Assembly: GCA_020631295.1 (NCBI GenBank)
Contig: JAHDHN010000004.1
Location: 1 to 28,467, forward strand
Direction: 5' to 3'
Source of the DNA: Rickettsiales bacterium
GTDB taxonomy: Bacteria > Pseudomonadota > Alphaproteobacteria > Rickettsiales > UBA8987
Length of the DNA stretch: 28,467 bases
Under the pieces are notes generated by a model. That model saw only the letters and a list, made by a program, of their open reading frames with translations. It did no database searches and had not been told where the DNA came from. Numbering within the stretch: the stretch's first letter is position 1; each line of letters begins with the position of its first letter. Shown here piece after piece: positions 7,744 to 15,979 of the stretch. Made by a program: the position numbers and the translations under genes.

Positions 7744-8660
7744 GCCAGGTGGCCATATTATTAGCAAGCTATAATGGTGCAGCGTTTATTGAGAAGCAAT
7801 TAGCGTCTATTGCGGCGCAACATTATACGGATTGGCGCTTATATATTTCAGATGATGTATCACAGGATGAAACAGTGCCAATCATAAAGAATTTTGCACA
7901 GGCACATGCGGGCAAAGTGCAGGTAAACACGCATACACAAAATAAGGGCTTTGCCGCCAACTTCCTCTCACTCATTTGCGATGAAACAATAGACAGCCCG
8001 TTTTATGCATTGTCTGACCAAGATGATGTGTGGCTGCCAGAAAAACTTTCCCGTGCAGTAGCATGGTTGGAAACAATGCCAGAAGAGGTGCCTGCATTAT
8101 ATTGCACGCGCACAGAGGCGATAGATGAGGAAGGAAAGTCGCTTGGGCTTTCGCCCCTTTTTGCTCGCCCACCTGCGTTTGCCAATGCATTGGTACAAAG
8201 TATTGCAGGCGGTAATACCATGGTGATGAACCGTGCTGCACGAATATTGCTGGCAAAGGTAAGTATAAATGTGGATATAGTGAGTCATGATTGGTGGGCT
8301 TATATGGTTATTTCTGGCGCCGGTGGAAATATATATTATGACGCGTCTCCTTCGCTGAAATACCGTCAGCATGAAGGTAATATTATTGGTGCAAATAATA
8401 GTTTTTGGGCTCGGTTGGTGCGTATGAAATATTTGCTTAAAGGACGCTTTAAAGCATGGAATGAAAAGAATGTAGCAGCGTTAGAGGCACATAAACATAT
8501 ATTAACGCCGGAGAATCAGGAATTGTTTGAACGCTATGTTTCCATGCGAAAAAGCTCTTTTCTTGCAAGATGTAAGGCAGTAAAGCTGATGGGTATATAT
8601 CGTCAGACGCGTGTAGGGCATATAGGGTTATATGTAGCGGCGCTGTTGGGAAAATTATAA
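7740..8660 (+). CDS. Family 2 glycosyltransferase, rhamnosyltransferase-like
   Basis: The protein has a GT-A fold: the N-terminal motif ILLASYNGAAFIEKQLASI, then ISDDVSQD, then the metal-binding region ALSDQDDVW (Asp93-Asp96), all characteristic of GT2 enzymes related to rhamnosyltransferases. It would add a sugar from a nucleotide donor to the growing lipid-linked glycan in the cytoplasm. The ATG at 7740 is chosen because it overlaps the galE stop as ATGA and has GGGAGAG just upstream; a TTG five codons earlier would lengthen it slightly. The result is 306 residues. Donor and linkage are unknown. The next gene, rfbA, makes dTDP-glucose, which would be needed for dTDP-rhamnose, but rmlB, rmlC and rmlD are not in the window. 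Confidence 0.88.
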   Translation: MSQVAILLASYNGAAFIEKQLASIAAQHYTDWRLYISDDVSQDETVPIIKNFAQAHAGKVQVNTHTQNKGFAANFLSLICDETIDSPFYALSDQDDVWLPEKLSRAVAWLETMPEEVPALYCTRTEAIDEEGKSLGLSPLFARPPAFANALVQSIAGGNTMVMNRAARILLAKVSINVDIVSHDWWAYMVISGAGGNIYYDASPSLKYRQHEGNIIGANNSFWARLVRMKYLLKGRFKAWNEKNVAALEAHKHILTPENQELFERYVSMRKSSFLARCKAVKLMGIYRQTRVGHIGLYVAALLGKL

Positions 8661-8676
8661 ACGGAGTGACGAGAAC

Positions 8677-9570
8677 ATGGCAAAAGCTCGAAAAGGTATT
8701 ATCTTAGCAGGCGGTTCAGGCACGCGGCTTTATCCTATCACGCAAGTCACGTCCAAGCAGCTATTGCCGGTGTTTGATAAGCCGATGATTTACTACCCGC
8801 TTTCCACATTGATGCTTGCAGGCATTCGCGAGATTTTGATTATCTCCACACCGCAAGATATTGGGCGTTTTGAGGAGTTATTGGGTGATGGGTCGAAATG
8901 GGGTTTGTCATTGTCTTATGCGGTGCAGCCATCGCCCGATGGGCTGGCACAAGCACTGATTATTGCAGAAGATTTTTTGGACGGTGCACCCTCTGCCTTG
9001 GTGCTAGGTGATAATATTTTTTACGGGCATGATTTATATGCTCTGCTTTCCTCTGCAGATGCAAAAACGGAAGGTGCCACTGTGTTTGCGTATCATGTGC
9101 AAGACCCAGAGCGTTATGGTGTGGCGGAGTTCGATGCAGATGGCACGGTGCTTAGCCTGGAAGAAAAGCCAGCTACGCCAAAATCGAATTATGCAGTAAC
9201 AGGGCTGTATTTTTACGATGCAAATGCCTCTGCTATGGCAAAAGAAATCACGCCATCTGCGCGTGGTGAGTTGGAGATCACAGATCTAAACGCCATGTAT
9301 TTAGAGCAAGGAAAATTGCACTGCCAGAGGATGGGCAGAGGCTATGCATGGTTGGATACGGGTACGCATGAAAGTTTGGTGGAGGCGCATCAATTTGTGC
9401 AAACTATTGAGCATCGTCAAGGGTTGAAAATTGCCTGTGTGGAGGAGCTTGCCTTGCGCAATGGTTGGATTATGCCAGAGGATGCAGAAATATTAGCCAA
9501 GCCTTTGTCTAAAAATGGCTATGGGCAATATTTACTGCGTATTATTGCTGAAATACGCGCTGAGAAATAG
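8677..9570 (+). CDS. rfbA: Glucose-1-phosphate thymidylyltransferase
   Basis: The enzyme joins dTTP and glucose-1-phosphate to give dTDP-glucose, the entry to dTDP-rhamnose and other deoxysugars. The 297-residue length is typical. The N terminus shows the nucleotide-binding signature GIILAGGSGTRLYPITQ (7-23) followed by SKQLLPVFDKPMIYYPLSTL, and later VLGDNIFYG with a metal-binding Asp and WLDTGTHESL, all as in RmlA. It sits inside the glycan operon, 16 bases after the glycosyltransferase gene. The rmlBCD partners normally found beside it are absent from the window, so they are either elsewhere in the genome or another dTDP-sugar pathway is used. Confidence 0.95.
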   Translation: MAKARKGIILAGGSGTRLYPITQVTSKQLLPVFDKPMIYYPLSTLMLAGIREILIISTPQDIGRFEELLGDGSKWGLSLSYAVQPSPDGLAQALIIAEDFLDGAPSALVLGDNIFYGHDLYALLSSADAKTEGATVFAYHVQDPERYGVAEFDADGTVLSLEEKPATPKSNYAVTGLYFYDANASAMAKEITPSARGELEITDLNAMYLEQGKLHCQRMGRGYAWLDTGTHESLVEAHQFVQTIEHRQGLKIACVEELALRNGWIMPEDAEILAKPLSKNGYGQYLLRIIAEIRAEK

Positions 9571-9571
9571 C

Positions 9572-10477
9572 ATGGCGGCAATCTCTGGCCAGAATTCTTT
9601 CTTGCGTAATTATACAGCATTTCAAAAACGATGTTTTCGTGCAGCCCCCTTTTTATATTTATTTCACTGTGCTTGTTTTGTGGCTGAGCATATTTGTACC
9701 ATTGCCTCATTTGTATTACTCATGCGCTATATTATTTTAGTCAGCGGTTTTGCTGGAGATGCAATGCATATTGGTGTGGATATTTTCTCTGATAAAACAT
9801 GGTTGATTGGGTTGATTGTGATCTGCTGTATCATCAGCTTTGTAAGCAATGTGTTGTGTAGCATGACATTAGAAGCATTGCGTGTGCGTTACGGCAGGGC
9901 AGCAGCGCAATATTACGCCAATAAAGAACATGAAGGTAGTAGTTCTATACCACGCCGTGTGTATAGCAACCAGATTCAGCCAATAGTTATGTTGTCGTTA
10001 GATTGCTGCAAATCTTTCAGCCATATCGCCATGGTGCTTGCTTTTATTCTGCTGCTTTTGTTTGTGAGCCCTGTGATAGTGTTGGTGGTGATGTTATGCT
10101 TGTTATGTTGTGTATTGTTATTTGGTATGAAGAAAAATTTACGCCTGGCATCTACACAAGTGCATAATGGATCTCCCTCAAAAAAAGAACAAGAGGAGCT
10201 ATTAGAATTTGAAGGCTTTTATGATATATCAAATGGTCCGCTAGAGAGGCGTATGAATATTTATTCTGCAACGGTGCAGGGTATTATTCCAGTGGTAATT
10301 ATTATTGCCATATTGGTGCTATATAGTGTGATGCCCTCAGTAAGCATTAGCAATGCATTATATGCTATGGTGATCCTGCTAGTAGTGCGCCAAATTTCAT
10401 CACGCAGCTTTGCGCTGTTTCAGCATATGAAGCGCTTTGCTAAGCAGTATAAAAAGGTAATAGCGTTTTATGGCTGA
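9572..10477 (+). CDS. Polytopic membrane protein resembling an ABC-exporter transmembrane domain without ATPase
   Basis: With the ATG at 9572, two bases after the rfbA stop, the protein has 301 residues. About six hydrophobic segments are seen, near 27-54, 70-96, 141-158, 160-185, 230-250 and 257-275, separated by charged loops such as MTLEALRVRYGRAAAQYYANK. The spacing and the long charged intracellular loops resemble the six-helix transmembrane domain of ABC exporters, but the protein ends right after the last helix (RSFALFQHMKRFAKQYKKV) and contains no Walker motifs. No separate ATPase gene lies in the window. The last eight bases overlap the following sulfotransferase gene. It may help export or modify the glycan. 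The ABC-fold resemblance is my reading of the pattern and not a proven homology; an unrelated membrane protein is possible. Confidence 0.6.
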   Translation: MAAISGQNSFLRNYTAFQKRCFRAAPFLYLFHCACFVAEHICTIASFVLLMRYIILVSGFAGDAMHIGVDIFSDKTWLIGLIVICCIISFVSNVLCSMTLEALRVRYGRAAAQYYANKEHEGSSSIPRRVYSNQIQPIVMLSLDCCKSFSHIAMVLAFILLLLFVSPVIVLVVMLCLLCCVLLFGMKKNLRLASTQVHNGSPSKKEQEELLEFEGFYDISNGPLERRMNIYSATVQGIIPVVIIIAILVLYSVMPSVSISNALYAMVILLVVRQISSRSFALFQHMKRFAKQYKKVIAFYG

Positions 10478-11513
10478 GAAAAAGCATATTATCTTGGTGG
10501 TAGGGATGCATCGTAGTGGCACCAGTGCAATTACGCGTGGACTTGAGGTGCTGGGAGTGTCGCTGGGTGATACGTTGATGCCAGCTGCAGATGAAAATGC
10601 AAAGGGCTTTTGGGAAGACATGGACGTTGTGCGTATCAATGAAGCCTTGCTGGAGCGTTTAGGTAGCAGTTGGCACAGTGTAATTCCTATTAATGAAGAG
10701 ATGTTATTAGCCGATGAGGTAAAAGACCTTAAAATGGAGGCTGTAGCGCTCATAAAACAGCGTTTAAGTACATTTTCTGTGTATGGATTCAAAGATCCGC
10801 GCACCACTATTTTATTGCCCTTTTGGCAGAAGGTATTTTCTGAGTTGGGAGTAAAGCATAGCTATGTCATTGCGTTGCGGAACCCATATAATATTGTACG
10901 CTCTTTGGAGGTGCGCAACCAGTTCTCACATTCATTTTCTTATATGTTGTGGTTGAAATACCAGCATGCAGCCTTGCGTTATACGCAAGATTTTCCACAT
11001 GTTATGGTGCCTTTTGAACATGTAATGCAAGAGCCAGAAGTTGCGTTACAGCATGTTGCAATGCAGCTAGATACACCAAAACAGGTGAAGAATAATCCTG
11101 CTATGGCAGAATATATGCATCATTTTCTGGAGAAAGGCTTGGAGCATCATACGAATACAGTGAATAGATTAGAAAGTGATCCAGATGTGTTGCCGCTTGT
11201 GAAAGCATCTTATGTATATCAGGCCAATATGGCGGTACAGAAGAGCTCTAATAAAGCAGAGTGGAAGCAGCTGGATAAAGAATGGGCAGCCATACAACCC
11301 CTCTTGCCATATTATGACGAAATCCAGCGCACAATATGCGAGAAATATACATCCATACAGGAGGAAAAGGCGCAAATGCAGAAGGCATGTGAAGAAAAAG
11401 ATAAGGCGATTGAAGCTTTGTGTAATACAGTGCAGGCTATGGAGCATAGCACATCATGGCGTATTACTGCACCGTTGCGTGTTATAAGCCGTCATTTCAA
11501 AAGGAATACATAG
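10470..11513 (+). CDS. Sulfotransferase family protein with coiled-coil tail
   Basis: The enzyme probably transfers sulfate from PAPS to a carbohydrate of the operon's glycan. The 5'-phosphosulfate loop is VVGMHRSGTSAI (10-21), and the 3'-phosphate site is VIALRNPYNIVRSLEVRN (133-150), both as in bacterial sulfotransferases. It has 347 residues. The C-terminal third is charged and helical (coiled-coil-like around EEKAQMQKACEEKDKAIEAL) and ends with STSWRITAPLRVISR, a motif often seen in linkers or tails of proteobacterial O-antigen glycosyltransferases. The start overlaps the previous gene by eight bases, and the stop overlaps the GTG of the next gene. The acceptor sugar is unknown; action on another small molecule cannot be excluded. 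Confidence 0.85.
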   Translation: MAEKKHIILVVGMHRSGTSAITRGLEVLGVSLGDTLMPAADENAKGFWEDMDVVRINEALLERLGSSWHSVIPINEEMLLADEVKDLKMEAVALIKQRLSTFSVYGFKDPRTTILLPFWQKVFSELGVKHSYVIALRNPYNIVRSLEVRNQFSHSFSYMLWLKYQHAALRYTQDFPHVMVPFEHVMQEPEVALQHVAMQLDTPKQVKNNPAMAEYMHHFLEKGLEHHTNTVNRLESDPDVLPLVKASYVYQANMAVQKSSNKAEWKQLDKEWAAIQPLLPYYDEIQRTICEKYTSIQEEKAQMQKACEEKDKAIEALCNTVQAMEHSTSWRITAPLRVISRHFKRNT

Positions 11514-12682
11514 TGATTAATATATTGGTAACATTAAAGCGCTATATGCGTTCTTGGTTGGCGAAGTTCTATAGATGGGGGTTGTTACTTCGCTATTATT
11601 ATCCTGATATATGGGGTCAGCATATTACAGGAAAGGCATCTAAGCATAAGTCCTATATTGAGCAATTACATGAGGGCAAAAAACAGTATAAAAACGGCAA
11701 ATGGGCAATTGTAGTGTTTTTTGCACCAAAGGGTGACTTGCATATCACATTTACCCGTCTGATAACTGCACTGCAAGCACAGAAGGTAAATATACTGCTT
11801 GTTTGCAATCATGCTTTAAATGAGGCGCAAGAAACCTATTTTGGTACAAACTGTGCAAAAATAATGATTCGAAAGAATCAAGGGTTCGATATTGGAGCCT
11901 ATAAGGATGCCTATCAATATTTAGTGGAGCAGCCGGGGTTCAACATTACTCGATTAGGCTTCTTAAATGACAGTGTGTTTTATATTGAGCGTGGCTTGGA
12001 TGCTTTTGTAAAAGGTTTGTTTCAAGGTAAAGAAGATGTGATCTCTGCTTTTGAAAACTGGTCACAGCATTATCATTTTCAGTCCTTTGCCCTCACCATA
12101 AGCGGTGAGCTGGTATATCATGATGCTGTAAAAGGCTTCTGGCAAAATTATTGCCCGGTATCAAACCGAGTATATTGCATTGAATATGGTGAAAAAGGGT
12201 TTGCACATGCTATTGCTTTAGCCATGCGCAATAGTCACGTGTTATACACGCTGTCTGCATTACGCCACGCTTTGCAACAGGCATATAAAACCGGTGAGCT
12301 AGCAGACATGTTCTACTCTACCACTATCTTTCGTTTTATAGAATATGATGCAATGAAGCGTCATGAAAAGTTACTACAACACCCAGATGTGAAAGATAAA
12401 ATTATTTCGCATCATATGATCGATAATTATATTGCTTCAATTAATAACGACAGTCCTATTCATTCTGGGTTGTGGGGGTATGTGTCTTATTTAGAATGCC
12501 CTATTATTAAGAAAGATATAGTGTATCGCACTGTATATACATTTTGCGATGCGATGTCATTTCTAGAGCCACATATTTCAGATGAAGATACCGAGATTAT
12601 TGCCACGCATTTCCGTGCCAAGGGTATTGGGGGGCAGCTAAAGGGACGTGATCGTAGATTGTATCAGGTGGGTATTAAATAG
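11513..12682 (+). CDS. Rhamnan synthesis protein F (RgpF)-like glycosyltransferase
   Basis: The best start is the GTG at 11513, which overlaps the previous stop (TAGTG) and has AAGGA seven bases upstream; this gives 389 residues. The region WAIVVFFAPKGDLHITFTRL, then RKNQGFDIGAYKDAYQYL and LGFLNDSVFYIERGL, matches the rhamnan synthesis F family, whose members are glycosyltransferases or glycan-modifying enzymes in rhamnose-rich polysaccharide clusters. The NDSVF segment is a hallmark of that family. There is no clear signal peptide, though the N terminus is basic and aromatic and may associate with the membrane. It lies between two sulfotransferase genes and points to a rhamnan-like or deoxysugar-containing product, in line with rfbA upstream. 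The exact linkage made is unknown. Confidence 0.8.
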   Translation: MINILVTLKRYMRSWLAKFYRWGLLLRYYYPDIWGQHITGKASKHKSYIEQLHEGKKQYKNGKWAIVVFFAPKGDLHITFTRLITALQAQKVNILLVCNHALNEAQETYFGTNCAKIMIRKNQGFDIGAYKDAYQYLVEQPGFNITRLGFLNDSVFYIERGLDAFVKGLFQGKEDVISAFENWSQHYHFQSFALTISGELVYHDAVKGFWQNYCPVSNRVYCIEYGEKGFAHAIALAMRNSHVLYTLSALRHALQQAYKTGELADMFYSTTIFRFIEYDAMKRHEKLLQHPDVKDKIISHHMIDNYIASINNDSPIHSGLWGYVSYLECPIIKKDIVYRTVYTFCDAMSFLEPHISDEDTEIIATHFRAKGIGGQLKGRDRRLYQVGIK

Positions 12683-12768
12683 TGTGACGATATTATCTAA
12701 AGAAGTTGGCGTATATATCACGCTATGTTAGAGACAGCACTAATAAATTATAGGTAAAAAGAATAAAC

Positions 12769-13557
12769 ATGAATAAAGCAGCCCCCATAAAAGCCGTGCA
12801 GCGCTTTTCTCCTGAAGAAACGAAATCATTGGTTAACACTGGCTTTTACATAAAAGGGAAGCCTTCTGCTGCAAAAGAAAAAACCTTATTCATTGTAGGG
12901 TTAGAGCGTAGTGGCACCTCCATGATTGCCAAGATATTGCATGAGTTAGATATACATATGGGTGATCAATATAATGAAGCTGTATTCGAAGACAGAGAGA
13001 TGGCAAAATATGCAGAGGGTAATGACATTGCGCAATTATCAAAGCTGGTAGAAGAGAAAAATGCTGCACATGATATATGGGCATGGAAGCGCCCGCGTGC
13101 GTATCGTTACGCCAAGCGTTTAGAGAAAATAGTGCGTAATCCGCATTATATTATCTTGTTTCGTGACCCACTAGCTATTGCATTGCGTAATAATATTTCG
13201 GTACATTTATCAGTAGAAGAAGGTTTGGAGAAAGCAATACAGGAAACTACTGATTTAATAGCGTTCTTAAAAGACAATAAGTACCCATGCTTATGTGTCA
13301 GTTATGAAAAAGCATTGCAAAATAAGCATGCATTAGTGGAGTCTATGGCTAATTTTATGGGGCTTTCTCTTTCAAAAGAGGATATTGCTGTGGCGGTGAA
13401 CAGCATAGAAAATGGTAATACACAATATTTATCTAATAGTGCAATTCGGTCTACGCAATCAGCTGCAGTGAGTGCTAATGTTTCACGTATTAAGAAGATA
13501 CTTCCAGAACCAATAAAGCGCATATTGCGTCGTTGTAGGCAGATGATAAAGCGCTAA
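12769..13557 (+). CDS. Second sulfotransferase family protein
   Basis: This 262-residue protein carries the PAPS-binding loop FIVGLERSGTSMI (41-53) and a 3'-phosphate-binding segment ILFRDPLAIALRNN, so it is a second probable sulfotransferase. It differs strongly from the one at 10470-11513 and lacks the coiled-coil tail, so this is not a recent tandem duplication. WAWKRPRAYRY replaces the GFKDPR region of the other enzyme. The gene follows the RgpF-like gene after an 86-bp gap and is the last of the operon; a small hairpin with a T run overlaps its stop. Two sulfotransferases suggest that two positions or two residues of the glycan are sulfated. The acceptors are not known. Confidence 0.82.
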   Translation: MNKAAPIKAVQRFSPEETKSLVNTGFYIKGKPSAAKEKTLFIVGLERSGTSMIAKILHELDIHMGDQYNEAVFEDREMAKYAEGNDIAQLSKLVEEKNAAHDIWAWKRPRAYRYAKRLEKIVRNPHYIILFRDPLAIALRNNISVHLSVEEGLEKAIQETTDLIAFLKDNKYPCLCVSYEKALQNKHALVESMANFMGLSLSKEDIAVAVNSIENGNTQYLSNSAIRSTQSAAVSANVSRIKKILPEPIKRILRRCRQMIKR

Positions 13558-13565
13558 CGCTTTTT
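13548..13565 (+). terminator. Possible intrinsic terminator at the end of the glycan operon
   Basis: AAAGCG (13548-13553) pairs with CGCTTT (13558-13563) around the loop CTAA, followed by TT. The stem overlaps the stop codon of the last sulfotransferase gene. It is short and its T tract is brief, so termination would be partial. It separates the glycan operon from trpG, 42 bases further on. Confidence 0.4.
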
Positions 13566-13607
13566 CCCTTGCCCTCTTATCCTTTTTTTCACATGGTATG
13601 AGTCATT

Positions 13608-14183
13608 ATGACAAAGCGCATATTACTTATCGATAACTATGACAGCTTCACCTACAATCTGTTGCATTATGTGATGGAGGTGGGTGCTGAGGTGGATGTG
13701 GTGCGTAATGATGCGATGAGCGCTGCAGAAGCGCTCGCACATACATCGGATGGTATTTTGCTGTCACCTGGCCCGTGTGATCCTGATCAGGCCGGTATTT
13801 GTTTGGATGTGATTACCCAGAATCAGGGCAAGAAGCCGATTCTTGGCGTGTGTTTGGGGCACCAATCCATCACCCAGGCCTATGGCGGTAAGGTGGTGCG
13901 TGGTGCAGAACCTGTGCACGGAAAAGTGCATGCGGTGAAGCATCATAATCATGCATTATTTGCCGGCGTGCCCAGCCCGTTTATGGCCACGCGCTATCAT
14001 TCTTTAATTGCCGAGCGTAATGCATTGCCAGATTGTTTGGAAGTAACTGCAGAAACAGAAGATGGTGTGATTATGGCGCTTAGCCACAAGACGCACCCTG
14101 TGCATGGTTTGCAGTTCCATCCAGAAAGCATTGCCAGTGAGCACGGCCATGTCATGCTGCGTAATTTTGTAGGTCTACTTTAA
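13608..14183 (+). CDS. trpG: Anthranilate synthase component II (glutamine amidotransferase)
   Basis: TrpG releases ammonia from glutamine for anthranilate synthesis from chorismate; its partner is TrpE. At 191 residues it is a complete class I amidotransferase: LLSPGPCDPDQAG (51-63), the nucleophile Cys82 in GVCLGHQ, and the His171/Glu173 pair in FHPES. It could equally serve as PabA for folate synthesis, a common dual role. The ATG at 13608 has no obvious ribosome site; a two-codon ATG-GTA-TGA lies just upstream. The stop overlaps the trpD start (TAATG). No trpE is found upstream, where many alphaproteobacteria have it, and I see no leader peptide rich in Trp codons. Confidence 0.93.
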   Translation: MTKRILLIDNYDSFTYNLLHYVMEVGAEVDVVRNDAMSAAEALAHTSDGILLSPGPCDPDQAGICLDVITQNQGKKPILGVCLGHQSITQAYGGKVVRGAEPVHGKVHAVKHHNHALFAGVPSPFMATRYHSLIAERNALPDCLEVTAETEDGVIMALSHKTHPVHGLQFHPESIASEHGHVMLRNFVGLL

Positions 14184-15196
14184 TGCAACAGCTCCTCACA
14201 CAATTAGGTGCCGGTGAAATTCTGCAAGAGTCTGAGGCAGAGTTACTGTTTAGCATCATCCTAAGCGGTGAAGCGGAAGAGACCCAAATTGCCTTTGCCT
14301 TAGGTGCCATGTCTGCACGTGGGGAAACAGCTGGGGAAATTACCGGCGCTGTGCGTGCACTGCGTGAAAAGGCGTTATTATTTCCATCACAATCAGACGA
14401 AAATCTGATCGATACCTGTGGCACGGGTGGTGACAAGAAAGGCAGCTATAATATTTCCACCGCAGTGGCCTTTGTGGCCGCCGGTGCAGGTGCCAAAGTG
14501 GCCAAGCATGGCAACAAGGCCGTATCTTCCAAGGCCGGTTCGTCGGATGTATTGCAAGCGCTGGGCGTGAAGATTGATGCAGCACCAGAGACAATGCGCC
14601 GCGCGTTGGATCAGGGCAATATGTGTTTCTTATTAGCGCCAGGCTATCACTCTGCCATGCGCCATGTGGCACCTGTGCGTGCAGCGCTCAAAACGCGCAC
14701 CATATTTAATCTGCTTGGTCCGCTGCTTAATCCAGCCCAGCTTACGCGCCAGGTGGTTGGCGTGTATCACCCGTCTGTGATGGCGCTTTATGCCGAAATT
14801 TTGCTGCAGCTGGGCGTGGAGCATAGCATGATTGTGCATGGCACGGACGGCATGGATGAAATTTCGCTCTCTGCAGAGACGGTGGTAACGCATATCCAGC
14901 ATGGGGAAATTCAGGAATATAGCATCACGCCAGAGCAGTTTGGTTTTGCGCGTGTGGATGAAGAGGCGCTCAAAGGCGGTGATGCGGCGCATAATGCTGC
15001 TGCGTTGGAAGCCGTGCTGAAGGGTGAGGCAGGCGCGTATCATGATATTGTGCTGCTAAATGCAGCAGCAGCGCTTGTGGTGGCCGGTGTGGCGGGTAGC
15101 ATGGAAGACGGTATAGAAAAAGCTGCAAGCTCCATTGATTCTGGCGCGGCTTATGATGCATTGCAGAGCTTAATTACCGTGAGCAATGCCGCATGA
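14183..15196 (+). CDS. trpD: Anthranilate phosphoribosyltransferase
   Basis: TrpD transfers phosphoribose from PRPP to anthranilate, the second step of tryptophan synthesis. The 337-residue protein has the PRPP-binding loop CGTGGDKKGSYNIST (79-93) and the anthranilate-side motif KHGNKAVSSKAGSSD (108-122), both essentially canonical. HGTDGMDEISL, also typical of the family, follows further on. The length is normal. The start overlaps the trpG stop by one base, and the stop overlaps the trpC start by four (ATGA), so the three genes form one translationally coupled unit. Confidence 0.97.
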   Translation: MQQLLTQLGAGEILQESEAELLFSIILSGEAEETQIAFALGAMSARGETAGEITGAVRALREKALLFPSQSDENLIDTCGTGGDKKGSYNISTAVAFVAAGAGAKVAKHGNKAVSSKAGSSDVLQALGVKIDAAPETMRRALDQGNMCFLLAPGYHSAMRHVAPVRAALKTRTIFNLLGPLLNPAQLTRQVVGVYHPSVMALYAEILLQLGVEHSMIVHGTDGMDEISLSAETVVTHIQHGEIQEYSITPEQFGFARVDEEALKGGDAAHNAAALEAVLKGEAGAYHDIVLLNAAAALVVAGVAGSMEDGIEKAASSIDSGAAYDALQSLITVSNAA

Positions 15197-15978
15197 CTAT
15201 TCTAGATGACATATGCCAAAATCGTCTAAAGCAAGTGGAGGAAGCCAAGCAGCGCGTGCCGGTAGAGCTGTTGCTGGAGCAAATAGAACAGCAAGAAGCG
15301 CCGCGCGGATTTGAGCGAGTACTCCGTGATAAAAAACGTGCAGGCGAGATTGGCCTGATTTGTGAATTGAAAAAAGCAAGCCCAAGCAAGGGTCTGATTC
15401 GTGAAGCGTTTGATGTGCCAGCATTGGCTATGGCCTATGAAACAGGCGGTGCAGCCTGCCTTTCGGTGCTCACGGAAATAGACCATTTTCAAGGCAGTGA
15501 TGCGTATTTGCAGCAAGCAAAACAAGCCAGCAGTTTGCCCATCATCCGTAAAGATTTTATGCTCGACCCGTATCAGGTGATTGAGGCACGTGCGCTGGGC
15601 GCTGATTGCATTTTGCTGATCATGGCATGCCTGGAAATATCACAAGCCAAGCAGCTGGAAGATACCGCACGGCTGTATGGCATGGATGTGCTGGTGGAGG
15701 TGCATAGCCGTGATGAGCTGGAACTTGCTTGTGCCATGCTGCATTCCACCTTTATTGGTATCAATAACCGCAATTTGGCCACATTTGAGGTGGATTTAGG
15801 CACCACAGAACGCTTAAGCGCCATGTTGCCAGAGGAATATTTGGTGGTGTGCGAAAGTGGTATTTCTACAAAGGCAGATATAGATCGCATGGTGAAAGCG
15901 GATGTCTCCAGCTTTCTCGTAGGTGAATCACTGATGCGCCAAGAAGATGTGAGTGCCGCAGTACAGGCGTTGTTGTAA
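15193..15978 (+). CDS. trpC: Indole-3-glycerol phosphate synthase
   Basis: TrpC closes the indole ring: it converts carboxyphenylamino-deoxyribulose phosphate to indole-3-glycerol phosphate with loss of CO2. It is a single-domain (beta/alpha)8 barrel of 261 residues, not fused to TrpF. Catalytic and binding residues are visible: Glu58 and Lys60 in CELKKASPSKG, Lys119 in IIRKDFMLDPYQ, Glu169 in LVEVH, INNRNL (190-195), ESGIS (221-225) and GESLM. It overlaps trpD by four bases. Its stop lies one base from the stop of the convergent lipA gene, leaving no room for a separate terminator. trpF, trpB and trpA are not in the window. Confidence 0.97.
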   Translation: MTILDDICQNRLKQVEEAKQRVPVELLLEQIEQQEAPRGFERVLRDKKRAGEIGLICELKKASPSKGLIREAFDVPALAMAYETGGAACLSVLTEIDHFQGSDAYLQQAKQASSLPIIRKDFMLDPYQVIEARALGADCILLIMACLEISQAKQLEDTARLYGMDVLVEVHSRDELELACAMLHSTFIGINNRNLATFEVDLGTTERLSAMLPEEYLVVCESGISTKADIDRMVKADVSSFLVGESLMRQEDVSAAVQALL

Positions 15979-15979
15979 G

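Noticed and set aside
9515..9571. Upstream extension of the ABC-like membrane protein into rfbA
   Set aside because: It would overlap rfbA by 56 bases, while the ATG at 9572 follows the rfbA stop directly as in the rest of the operon.
12683..12768. Promoter before the second sulfotransferase gene (TTGGCG and TAGAGA 17 bases apart)
   Set aside because: The -10 is a poor match, and the gap of 86 bp is compatible with simple operon readthrough, so I did not annotate it.
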